DNA of 64,000 bases. Source: Trileptium ribeirensis (lineage: Eukaryota > Nematoda > Enoplea > Enoplida > Thoracostomopsidae). Position numbers and translations under genes: made by a program. The stretch is from positions 56,687 through 120,686 of the forward strand of contig JASANE010017363.1 in NCBI GenBank assembly GCA_030248225.1, given 5' to 3'. Shown piece after piece: positions 47,660-58,250 of this stretch; the stretch's first letter is position 1, and every line of letters begins with the position of its first letter. The notes below the pieces were generated by a model. That model did not search any database and had not been told where the DNA came from. It saw only the letters and a list, made by a program, of their open reading frames with translations.

Positions 47660-49150
47660 CTCAAATCTGTAAATATTGATATCGGAATGATTGAAAGAAG
47701 CAATACTAAATTCCGTGTGTTCGACCCAATCCCACCAAGGTTTATGAAGCGATACAGTAATGACTTAGAGCCAACATTAATGGAGGAAATAAATAACTCA
47801 AGTCTATCAGCCACATTTCCAGCGCGGGAGAGGCAAGCAATAGTGAGCCCGAACCTCAAGCTGTCGAATTCTGTTCCGCGCAATATTAACCAGTATTGAT
47901 CAGTATCAAATATATATTACGTCTCTAAACTGCTTTCAATCACCTTCGGTGCCATCTAGAGGCCAACAGCTGTCCGCCTGAGTATCAATCAGATTACTGT
48001 AAAGCACGCTCAACTAAAACGGACGGTGCTATTAAAGCTGTACAGCGACGTATACGAAAACTGGTCTAGGAACAAGCTAACAGTGTTGATCTCTTTGGAT
48101 CTAACTGCAGCTTTTGAAACTATGGACCACACACGACTTATTCAAAGATTTCAAAGGGTTGACGCGGGGCCCAGAACCTTTCAGTGGTTCTCCTCGCGTC
48201 GAGATGGTCACTCACAAGTGGTCAGGACTGGTACTAGTTATTCCTCTAACACTAAATTAGAAAGAGGCGTGCCACAGGGTAGTATATTTTGCCCGCTGCT
48301 ATTTAACATCTATCTTGCTTCATTATTTGACATTCTAATCACAGCAGAATTCTAATTTCTGTGTTATGCAGACAGTGCCCAGATCTACAAGAGTTTCGAA
48401 TTGAATTCACTCTATGATACTGTTATACTTTATAGCCACAAGCCCTTGACTGCTCATCTGGTAATGATTGGCTCATCTAATGTACAACCTTCAGAATCGA
48501 TTAAAGTTTTAGAAGTTGTTCTCGACTCGCGTTTGATTTTTTACTGACCACATCCAAAATATCTCACGCATATGCGGCTGGGTTTTATGTAAGATACCTC
48601 AGCTTCGGCTAGTTTCTGAGGTTCCCGCCTGCATTTTCGTTGCGCTGATCACGTCCCGCATCGATAATTGTCATGCACTGCACTTACTGTTTACCATCGT
48701 CACGTCTTGTCCCACTTTGACGTTTGCTTTATAATGCGGCTCGAATAGCAACATGCACGTAACGTCGTGAACATATATTGCCTATCATGATCCAGCTACA
48801 TAGGCTACCAATTCAGCGACGCATTCAATACAATATGATGGTAATGGAACAGTCACTGTCAAGTTCATCTCCCGATATTTATCCGAAATGTTGATGATTT
48901 CGAACAATTGGCCGTCTTACTAGAATCCCGAATATTCCATGGTAGCATTGCATCAAATCATAGCTTTATTTACATTGATGCTACAATGTGAAACTATCCA
49001 CTGAGATCGGTTTCATGCATTGTTTGTTGAATTTTTCAAGAAACAATTGAAAACATATAGGTTTCTTACTACCTAGGATAAAACCAACAGCACTTTTGTA
49101 TCGTCTTAGACAAAAAATGCGCTTTATAAATTTTATACTCATACTCACGC
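47660..49150 (+). pseudogene. L2-like LINE ORF2, RT to C-terminus, degenerate
   Basis: Plus-strand L2-clade LINE remnant. In order: the pre-RT block DPIPPRFMKRYSNDLEPTLM and EINNSSLSATFPARERQAIV; a decayed YVSKLLSITFGAI; RT palm LTVLISLDLTAAFETMDHTR; RGVPQGSIFCPLLFNIYLAS; catalytic box CYADSAQIYKSF (48364-48375), where the second Asp is Ser; then SRICGWVLCKIPQLRLVSEV and ALITSRIDNCHALHL (family SR.DYCNALL); then LHRLPIQRRIQYN; FKKQLKTYRF-like; and finally NALYKFYTHTHA, the typical L2 C-terminal end. Several stops and frameshifts. The endonuclease domain is missing. It is convergent with the minus-strand LINE at 49650-51600. Confidence 0.88.
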
Positions 49151-49649
49151 TTTAAAATTATAAATTATAACTAAATTGTCTTTGCAAGAAATTGAACCAA
49201 ATATTCGAGTCGTTACGAAAATTTTCACAAAATTCATCAATTTATTGTGCAATATTTTGAAGCCTATTGAAATTTTGAGTTATTTTGAGTGAGAATAAAC
49301 ACATTTATACTTGCCTTTGCGTCAGTCCACACGAATAAACCGACTACGATAAGTCGGCAATGCAAACTTTAAGTCTGCAATGACAAAGAAGTTTAATTAA
49401 CAAATAGCATGCCGATGTCCGGAAAATCAGCGTAACGAGGTGTGCATCAGGCGTTAAGGCCATCATCGCGAGCTCGAAACTTAGGTGATGGCATACTGCC
49501 TTTTCCGGTGTACCTGTTACAAAATGTAATCACAAAATGAATGCATAAGCAAATTTCAAATAAAAATAAGTTAATAAACTTAAGTTCAAAAGTGAAAATA
49601 TAGGGTGCAAAAGATTAATTTTTATTAAGGTAGTAAATAGCATTTCAAA

Positions 49650-51600
49650 TAATTATTAAAAATGGCTTCTATTAAACTGTAAAAAATGGCTCAAATCAAG
49701 TTTGTTTAAAAGCATTTTGAATTTTCTGCAGTAGGATGATCCTACGAGAGGGTCACAGCAAACAAAACTAGATAATTTATTCCATGCATCGATAGTTCTA
49801 ACCGCAAAGCTATGTTTATAACAGTTTCAATAAAACTTTTGTTTTATTAGTTTTCTTTCGTGACCACGCGTATTTGTGTTGTGGGAAATTTCGAAAATGC
49901 TGTGACAACTATCAAGTTCATTATTAAGACTTTTAAAAACTAGAATGAGGTCGTGTTTTAAACGACGTAGTTCTAGAGGTTCTAACATGAAGTATGTTAG
50001 TCGTTGTTTATACGAGATATCGAAGATACCAAACCGCATGCCTAGCCTTCTTGTAAAATACAGTTGCACTTTCTCCAACTTATCTATTTCGAGCAAATAA
50101 CACGGTGACCAAACTTGGCTAGAATATTCCAATATTGGTAGTACATACGATAAATACGACAGTATTAATGACACTGAGTTACAGTGAATGAAGCAGTTAA
50201 GCAGCATATTAATTACACGATATGCTTTTGCGACCATGACATTGCAGTGCGTCTCAAATTTGAGGTCGGAGCTAATTATAACACCTAGGTCTTTACACGT
50301 GGAAACACAGGGAATTTCATTCGCTTGCAAACCATATTGAAATTTGAGGTTGTTTTTGCCCAAGTGTAAAATATTGCATTTCGGGACTGAAATAGAAAGT
50401 GGCCACGATTTTGTCCAATGTTACAAGGAGCTAAGTGCGTTCTGAAGATGAGTTGGAGCATTGTCATCGTTGCAGTTTGACGTATTAACATATAACTTAA
50501 TATCGTCTGCGAAAAGTTTATACTTCCCATTATTTAAGCAACAAGCAATATCATATATATATATTAGAAATAAAGTAGACAAGGGACGCTGCCTTGAGGC
50601 ACTGCAGATGGAACTTTTTGTTGATTTGAATATGTATTATTCAATTTAACTCTGAACGATCTTCCGCTGAGAACAGCTGTAATCCAATTCAGAAGTGCGC
50701 CAGTAATGCCTATACATGAAATTTTGTGATGCAGTTTGACATATGAAACGGTATCAAACGTTTTTGCAAAATCAATGTACGCAATATCAACTGATTCTCC
50801 ATTGTCTAATGCATTTGACCAATCGTTTACAGATTCAAGCATCTGAGTACATGTTGATTTCTTTGACAGAAAACCATGTTGGTTTGTATTAATTATATTA
50901 TTGCAACGCAAATAAGACTGTATACGATTATTAACAATAGACTCCATAATTTTACAACAGTTAGAAAGTAATGATATAGGTCTATAATTTAATGTAAGAG
51001 ATGAATCGCCTTTTTTGTATAATGGAACAATGTCAGCGCATAGCCAGCTGCTTGGTAAGCGAGTATTTACAAAGGATCGCTCGAAAATATGGGCAAGAGG
51101 AAAACATAGCGAATCCCTGGCATTTTTAATAAAATATTGTGTATGGCCGTCGGGAGAGTGGCTATGTTTGGATTCCAAACACCCCAAAAATTTATGCACA
51201 ATTTCTGGAGAAAAAGTAACCGTAGCCAAGTTATTATCAGAAACAATAGTGGTTTGAACTGTTGGATACTGTTCGGCGCGATCAACAAAAACTGAAGCAA
51301 AAACGCTTGCCAAAATATCAGTGCGAGTTTTGTCGTCAGTAACTTATCCACCGTTTGATGCACGCAAAACACCAATACCTGATTTGGAGTACAATCTGTT
51401 TTTAACGTATCTAAAAAGATCATTACGATTCCCACTGTTAATAACGCTTTTTCTCGGGCACGTTTGAAACGCGCAATAGCCTTTGAGCGTTTTAAACTAA
51501 GTTTATTGTAGTCATCGAAATTTGAGGTTAATTTGCTTATCCTCATTAGGTTTACTTTTCGTTTGAGAAGCTTCATAATAAAAAGGGGGTATCTAAAACT
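49650..51600 (-). pseudogene. CR1-like LINE ORF2 fragment, the least decayed LINE in the window
   Basis: Minus strand. The N-terminal side begins with the endonuclease-RT linker (SLKRSKAIARFKRAREKALL, then RNDLFRYVKNRLYSKSG after a shift). The RT continues with YKKGDSSLTLNYRPISLLSN, NTNQHGFLSKKSTCTQMLE, IAYIDFAKTFDTVSYVKLHH and VPSAVPQGSV. One frameshift near 50590 leads to KLFADDIKLYVNTSN with both catalytic Asp intact (codons within 50502-50513), one TAA stop (50421-50423), SISVPKCNILHLGKNNLKFQ, CKDLGVIISSDLKFETHCNV, LPILEYSSQVWSP, KLEKVQLYFTRRL and LEPLELRRLKHDLI. One TGA (49827-49829) is followed by FAVRTIDAWNKL and FKMLLNKLDL, the C-terminal block. 5'-truncated; no endonuclease seen. Confidence 0.93.
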
Positions 51601-51689
51601 ACCTTTTTGGAGTCTACTTTTATTTTAGGTGTGAATTGTTCAACAGCTTCGTTTAAAATCAGTGTAAAGATATTTCACTTCTCTTCTAG

Positions 51690-51772
51690 TTTCCCCCTAG
51701 AATATCTTTTCAAGTTTTCCCCCTAAAATATCTTTTCAATAATAAAATATCTTTTCCCCCATAATATTTCAG
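51690..51772 (+). repeat. Short tandem repeat of ccccctaaaatatcttttcaa
   Basis: About three imperfect units (ttccccctagaatatctttt, ttccccctaaaatatctttt, aatatcttttcccccataat). A related ccccctt / cccccctc pair recurs at 52366-52400, on the other side of the Merlin remnant. Confidence 0.6.
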
Positions 51773-51799
51773 TGCGTTTAAAGTAATAAGAATTACAAG

Positions 51800-52237
51800 A
51801 AAGGGAAGGACAACTAGTGTCAGAGTACATGAAAGTGAAGGACAACTACTTCTGGAAGTGCCATAGCAAACGCTGCTCTCACACGAAAACGACCCGGTTT
51901 ACTCGTGATGACTCGGTCTTCAAACGTTTGCACATCCCTCTTCAAACATGGGTCCAGCTACTGTGCCTGTGCACCGATAGCGAATACCAAAATACTTCGG
52001 AGCGACTGCCTGGTGTATCGAAGCAATCCTTGATCGACGTTTATAACTTCTTCCGAGAAATTTGCACTCGGCATTTCCAGTGAAATCCTATGCGGCTGGG
52101 GGGCTGGTACCGTCATGCATATGGACGAAAGTCAGTTTGCGCACAAGGTCAAACATTACCGTGGTCGTGGTCCTCAGTCTGACGTATTGGTGTTTGACAT
52201 CGTAGGTACTATCCCAACAGCCCTCTGCAGGGCTAAC
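51800..52237 (+). pseudogene. Merlin (ISXO2/IS1595-like) transposase, N-terminal half
   Basis: Eukaryotic Merlin transposases are related to bacterial IS1595/IS1016 enzymes. Seen here: zinc-ribbon half NYFWKCHSKRCSHTKTTRF; the helix-turn-helix block RLHIPLQTWVQLLCLCTDSE, RLPGVSKQSLIDVYNFFREI; then after a frameshift near 52080 LCGWGAGTVMHMDESQF with the first catalytic Asp (DES, ATG 52121), followed by KHYRGRGPQSDVLVFDIVGT (family HRG...WVFG.V). It is cut at 52237-52238 by a hAT-type terminus. The start was taken where family similarity begins; the open frame has only a GTG there. Confidence 0.85.
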
Positions 52238-52400
52238 CAGGGGCGGCTCCTATGGTGATGGAGTAGTCTGGCACTGCTGGGCTAGGGATCATCCCTCGTG
52301 GACCATTGCAGACCTAAGGTTAAGACTGGAACGCTTAAATTTATTAAATTCACCAATTCAAGTTTTTCCCCCTTATAATGCTTTTTTCAAGTTTCCCCCC
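52238..52400 (+). mobile_element. hAT-type terminus interrupting the Merlin gene
   Basis: caggggcggctcctatggtg matches the common hAT end CAGGGGCGGCTCC. It starts inside Merlin coding sequence. The following 160 bp are not Merlin-like, and coding similarity resumes near 52425. No inverted partner end (GGAGCCGCCCCTG) was found, so the insertion is itself truncated or rearranged. Confidence 0.5.
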
Positions 52401-52424
52401 TCTGTTATAGGAGAAAAACTAGAA

Positions 52425-52658
52425 TTGATCCGTGTGTTCATTTGTAACAGAATAGACCTCGCTCCGTTGAACATGCCGAACCGGGTCGAAAAATTTCGAC
52501 AAGTGATCACTTCCAGCATCTCACTACGTATCCCCGCTGATGTGGAGGGCCGGAACTCATTTGATTCCCAATCTCCATTCACGACGATCCATTGCGTGGC
52601 CCACCATAACCTGAATATATTCTCGTCGCTAGAGTCTGTGTGGGATGTCATTAAATAG
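52425..52658 (+). pseudogene. Merlin transposase, C-terminal half
   Basis: Frame RVEKFRQVITSSISLRIPAD, NSFDSQSPFTTIHCVAHHNL, NIFSSLESVWDVIK and stop. It corresponds to the family region ..II..HV..GS.I.SD.W..Y..L...Y.H..VNHS.NF....T..IES.W..LK. The expected second catalytic Asp lies in the variable part and cannot be assigned with confidence. The Glu of SLESVW fits the third catalytic residue (IES.W). It is the continuation of the 51800-52237 fragment after the insertion. Confidence 0.65.
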
Positions 52659-52664
52659 TGACTC

Positions 52665-53450
52665 TATTTCCGGCAGCACTGCCTGCCTCCAGGTTGTAAA
52701 GCCTGAATCTCTGTGTCTTTTCAATTTCGGCATTGGATCGGCCAGCAATATCTTTTTTGGTAGCCCGTATCAGCCATTCCTAGGATGTGGCACAGCCATC
52801 GCAGACGCATTATTGTAATAGTTGACGCGATGTAGGACTTCGATTGGCCAACACATACAATGTGCAGTTGAATGTGTTACTGAGCCGCGTGAAGTAAAGT
52901 ATTTTGCGCAGGCAACTGCGTCCGAACGTTTCTAACTTGCGGTATATTGAACGGTTGGGGTCTAAGTCTCATCACTGTATGGAGAAACAGACGTGACGCA
53001 AAAATCTAATATTCTGAACTTTGTTGCTGTGCTGAACAGATTATTTCGCCACTATTTTTCGTAGATTAACAAAAACTGGGATGCATTCCGCGTAATTTAT
53101 ACGCGTTATGACGGCTGGTTCTGACGCAGATGCATAGGTGACGCTTGCTGGCACCGCTTGAACGGTTGTATGCAGCAGCCAGTCAACAGTGTAATTGAAC
53201 AATAGTGGTGACATCACTGACCCTTGTCACACACCTGTTTTGATTTCAAATGGCAACGATTAGGCATTTTGGATTCTGGCTACGCTGCACGTAAAGCTGC
53301 TTTATTGTGTCAAGCAGTTTGCATGGCATGGTGTCGCCTTCACCAATGTTGTAAAAACCGCTTCTGTATGCTAAATAAAATGCTGCTTTAAAATCAAGAA
53401 AAGTCTGCTGCCTGAACTCGACTGTGGCACGTTGACATGACCACTGCTTC
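52665..53450 (-). pseudogene. RTE-like LINE reverse transcriptase, palm to C-terminus
   Basis: Minus strand, several frames: QQTFLDFKAAFYLAYRSGF (first catalytic block, family DFKAAFDS.DR), KLLDTIKQLYVQRSQN, TGV-stop-QGSVMSPLLFNYTVDW and LL (family SGVRQGC.LSPLLFN..IDW). The catalytic ADD box was not found. Then SIYRKLETFGRSCLRKILYF and SNTFNCTLYVLANR, as in the post-RT region of RTE-type elements (RLE.F..RCLR.IL...W). The last part near 52700 reads IEKTQRFRLYNLEA. The style differs from the CR1 and L2 copies, so this is a third LINE lineage. No active-site integrity. Confidence 0.75.
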
Positions 53451-53744
53451 TAGCACATTGAAACTTGTTTGTCCATTTAACACGTTGTTCACGAGTGAGA
53501 GACAACACGCGTCGTCTGGCCGGCACGTGATAGCTCGTTGTATGCGTCTGAGATCAAATCATGTTGGGTTTGGTTTCGCGGAAGCGAAAGTGCCACCACG
53601 TTTCAGCTCCGATAGTACAGACCCCAGACAACCCCACCAGCAGTACCTGCAAGAGCGCGTCGATCCGGTTTCCACGGTGAAAGTCAGCACATACTGCACA
53701 AATCCTCACATCCATACATGCTCATAATGGTGGAAAATGAGACA

Positions 53745-53990
53745 TTATTCCCAGAACCTCGCCGATCGTTCTCCCTCCTCCAGCTCGGAAATAACCTTAT
53801 CCCCTGAGTGTCCATAGTCCCCCGTAAAATTTAGCAAAAATTGGTTGGAATTAGGAAAAAATGGAGGAAAATTGGCAAAAAGCATGGGAAAATTGGTAAA
53901 ATGAGTACCAAAAATATTTGAAAATTCATCTTTCAAAAGATTTAAAAAAAATTATTCCCCTGACGACTCCTCCCCCGCCGACATCGTGAC
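53745..53990 (-). repeat. GC-box / T-rich dispersed repeat, copy 5
   Basis: Minus strand: ggcgggggaggagtcgtcag, then a T-rich part with tttttgccaattttcctcca and attttaccaattttcccatg, then a GC box with gctggaggagggagaacgat and cggcgaggttctggg. Best match to copy 2 at the left box and to copies 1 and 3 in the T-rich part. Confidence 0.6.
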
Positions 53991-56395
53991 CCTAAGCATC
54001 TGATTGCAAAAGGGGTTAGTTTCTGGTCGCTAACAGAATACAGCTATTTGCTATTTTGCCAAGATCTTGTTTCACAACGCGCGACATAGCAACTGGCATT
54101 TCGCATTATTTACGCTAATTTCCTTCATAATTTGTTTTACGAATGCTAACACATGTAGTTCGCGATCATCACACGTGGTGCATAATTTTCAAGACACTAA
54201 ACGGCTCTATTTTAGTTCGATTTACCAGTGCAAACGACAAATAGTTACTATCCGGTTAGCTGATATTTTAGGACTAAACGTAATTAGGCCAATGTTCTGT
54301 TTTTCAACGTTTTGGATGCTTTGCCCAAAATAACTATGGTGTGTTCTGTCGCATGTTTACGGGTGTTGATACACCGAATAAGCAGTTGCTAATCGGTATT
54401 GACAGAAGAGGTGATAGGGGGCTTACCATAAAGTTTACTCATCAATTAACCACGGAACACATCAGATGCACAAAATTGTGAAAAATTAACGTTCAATTTT
54501 TCAAAACTTTAAGGATGCAGATTTCTCATTTGTGGTTTATATTGTGTTGTCATTTTTTAAATATTCCAATGCTTTTTAGGTTTTAGTGTCAGTTTCAATA
54601 TATTAATGACAATCTTTTTAAAATTATCCTTATTTCCAACCGCCGGAAATGCTGGCAAGGTTTTAGCCTACTGAAAACTAGAACTGCGAACTGAAACTGT
54701 GATGATTGAATTGAATAATGGTTAATTTAGGAAGAAAAGAAACCGTACTTTTACGCAGTGATTAGATTTTAAAGATTTGAAGCTTGTATGAACCTAATAA
54801 GAGAGCTCGATGCACCTATATACATATAAGTTAGCGGGTCACGCGGGTCGCAAAGTCGATAAATAACGCGGGTCAGGGGTCAGATCTAGTTACCCGTTTC
54901 CATTTCTGGCTACCCTATTCAAATTTCAAATAGTTATGGAGATATCTTTTCCGGCAGCGTGTGTCTGATGCTGTCGAGAGTACATAACCTTCAAAGGGCG
55001 TGAATATTGTAACCTGAATCCTGCATACATACCAATAAAGTTATGCATGAGTAAACTTAAGCTGCGCCCCTTACAATCCTCTGTTCTCCAAAGCAATTGC
55101 AATTCAGTTGATCAAAGGACACAACTTTAATTTTTGAATTAAAGAACAGAAATGCCCGTTCCATATTTCATACATTATAACTTGAAAATGTTCGGGAACG
55201 CATTGTTGTTACAGTACAGGGGCCCAAATGCATTCGCTAATTGCGTTATGGAACAGAAAAATGTCGAAATCAGATACGGCTATTGAAATCAGAGTTTTGT
55301 TCTCTAACAACGTTTTGTACATGGTGTCAAAAGAGGATGGTTGGAGGCGCATCTTAAGTTTACACTTGCATTATAGCCCTACGTGTACAACATTAATCGC
55401 ATCACAATTTAATAATTTAGCGTCATCCGTTCCAAAATAGTATGAAGCAAATTCTGTCATGATGTCTTATAATATAAAAGCCTAGCTAAGTAATTAATGT
55501 TAATAACTTGTTGAATTTCCAAAAAATAAATTACGCTGCAAGTACTATTTTCAGGAGAATAGAAATCATTAAAATTTTTGCCGGTGTAATGCAGTCAGCA
55601 GTAAAATTTATAAAGCAAATATGCATCATGTAATTAGGGTAATGACATAGATGTGTTTCTCATAGTTCTATTCAAATTGTTAAAAGATACCGAACTGATA
55701 GTTAAACAGCAGTCAGAAATACTACTCGAAAACCTAAATTAAAACGTGCGTTAAAACGAATTTTAAAAGCGGCACGAATGATTCCCTAAGAAGCGAAGCT
55801 GAAGTGCTGCTGTGCATAACTAGGTAATTTTGGTTATAATAGGAAAGTAAAGATACATTCATTGCCGCGATGTTTTTCGGAATTTAAGTGCGCATAGAAT
55901 GTAATTCAGGCAGACTATGTCATTCGGTTGAGCTGGAATGTACAAAACACAGTAAGAAAATAAATTGCTTATATTCGTTACCTGACATTAAAATGGTTGC
56001 ATAGCGTCGGCCGTTCCCGTGCCGTCGGCCATTACACACAGTGTTTACATTGCCTCTGGTCAGCACCATTTGAAACTGATTCAATCCGACGTAGCATTTT
56101 TCAATGAACAGAAGGACACCACTTTTGCACCCTTATTAGGAAAAATGTGACTTTAATATGATGTGGAAAATTTAGGTGAGTATACCTGGGTTATTGGTTA
56201 GTCGTATCAGTTTACGTCCTCAAAACCGTTAAAAGCACACAGTCACTCTTCTCCCTTATATACATGTGAAATTGGCAAATATACACGAACACCAAATTCA
56301 TTTCGTACATCATAGAGCCCCAGACTCATTCATCTAACTGGAAATCCTGACGCAGGCTGTGTACGACACCATATCAAACAGGATGCTCATGTCCC
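53991..56395. other. AT-rich non-coding DNA
   Basis: No gene recognised. A small cluster of gcgggtca motifs occurs at 54834-54880. Confidence 0.45.
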
Positions 56396-56428
56396 TGCAC
56401 CCCTACCTTATCCTTGGCTACGCTCCTG
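56396..56428 (-). repeat. Solo hAT-like terminus (opposite orientation to 6981)
   Basis: ccccctaccttatccttggct-type sequence ending acgctcctg; on the minus strand it starts CAGGAGCGTAGCCAAGG. It shares the GCGTAGCCAAG core with the terminus at 6981. No partner end was found. Confidence 0.4.
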
Positions 56429-57184
56429 TCCGATACCGTATATAAAATTTTATCGGATCCTATTCGGACCCTATGCAAACATAGGAATATATATAGCAAT
56501 TGATGCACGCTAAATTTGGGGGATAGGATCACGATGCAATCTTAATCAAATCTAATAGAATCAGAACAGAGCAAATAAGATTGGTTGAAGTCAATCTTGA
56601 TACGACCTTCGTCATTTATGACAAGAGCTACTAAAATTATATGCTCTGGGAATGCCAACAATACTACTAAAATAATTCGATTTTTACACTTTATTGTCGG
56701 GATGATATTTTGTATGTTCACAGCGCTAGTTGTTAGAGCTGTTAGTTTTCGCGAAATCACCAATTCAGTATCACACACGTCGTGCAATACTATTGTTTAG
56801 CAAACATACATATCAGTACGTTGTAACTACAGTGGCAACTTTCAATAAAATTTCGGAACAAGATGATTAAAGAACAACAATTCACATGTAAAATGTACAG
56901 CATTATGCATACTAACTTTAACACGCTGTCGCAGAGCAAAATATTTATTAATATTTTATTATAGTTGCACGTTTTTACAACATTTGGATGCTACAAAGAC
57001 TGTGACACTAAGTTGGAAATTCTAACTTTGCTGGTAATTTTTTTAAGGTCTAAATAAATCAACACCGTTCAAATACTGTACAACAAATCCAAATTACTTG
57101 TTCGATTATTTCACAACTACTGGTCGTTGGCAAACGTCAACCTGAAGAGCATAAAGTTATATCCTTAAAAAGAACAGGTTCTTC
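56429..57184. other. AT-rich non-coding DNA
   Basis: Overlapping frames on both strands at 56542-56800 have no motif; nothing recognised. Confidence 0.4.
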
Positions 57185-58250
57185 TTTACATTCGAAAATA
57201 TGTCATAAAAACTAAAACCTTAAATATTGCTCAACAGGATCATCAGAGTTTTTACGTGAACAAAGTAAGACTGTAATTGTTTTGTTCGAAAATTAGTAAT
57301 GCTGAAATGTTAAATGTAGCTGTGATTCTGCAATTTTTCAAACTCAACCCGAGCGGATTCTACTCGCTATATCCAATATGATGAGGCTGGTTTATGTAAG
57401 GAAAATAAGGTCAATGATGTTCGAAAACAGGCGTACAAACTGAGGCGTAAAGTACAGCTCTGGTTCTATATCTTTCATGCCTGAACTGAGTTGATTCGCT
57501 GGATCCAATAGGATGAACTTAGTTTACTTAAGTAAATATGACTATAATTGTTTTATTCATATTCAATAGTTTGCCACACTAACAGAGACGTTAAATATTA
57601 CTCTGGTTCTTAAACTTCCAGACTCAACTTGAACAAGATCGATTCGCTAGATCCAATAAAATGAGTCTATTTTATGTAAGCAAAATAAGGCTATTGTTTC
57701 ATTCATACATTCTAAAATAGGTCACAAAGATTGAGGCGTTAAATATAGTTCTGATTCTAAAACTTCCAGATTCGGCTTGAACGAGATCGATTCGCGACAT
57801 CCAATAAGACGAGTTTCTTTTATGTAAGCAAAATAAGACAATTATTTCAGTCATACTTCTGAAATCGGTCACACAAACGGAGACGTTAAATATTGTTCTG
57901 GTTCTAAAAGTTTAAGACTCGACCTGAACAGGATCGATTCGCTAGATCCAATAGGATTAGCTTATTTTACGTAAGTAAAATATGACTGCTGTAACTGAGC
58001 CATTAAATATTGCATATTGCGCTGATTCTTAAACTTCCAGACGCGATCTGAGCGGGATAAATTGGCTGGATAAGTAGGATGAACTTATTTTATGTAACCA
58101 AAATAAGACAGTTATTTCGTTCATATATTCTAAAATTGGTCACACAAACTGAAACGCTAAATATTGCTCTGGTTCTAAAAGTTACAGGCTCGACCTGAAC
58201 AAGATCAGCTCGCTATATCTAGCAGGATAGGTTATTCTGTGTTATCAAGG
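57185..58250 (+). repeat. Satellite array, about 147-bp unit, seven to eight units
   Basis: Unit landmarks in order: ctcgacctgaacaagatcga, ttcgctagatccaataggat, ttattttatgtaagcaaaat, aagactattgtttcattcat, tctaaaataggtcacacaaa, ctgaggcgttaaatattgct, ctggttctaaaacttccaga. The ctcgacc landmark occurs near 57343, 57475, 57623, 57771, 57918, 58042 and 58189. Full units are 147-148 bp and two are shortened. An eroded unit precedes (57185-57342). The central units are best conserved, as usual for an array no longer homogenised at its edges. Confidence 0.92.

Noticed and set aside
54067..54333. Frame with a hydrophobic N-terminus resembling a signal peptide
   Set aside because: It begins with TTG, not ATG, and the remainder has no domain or supporting context.
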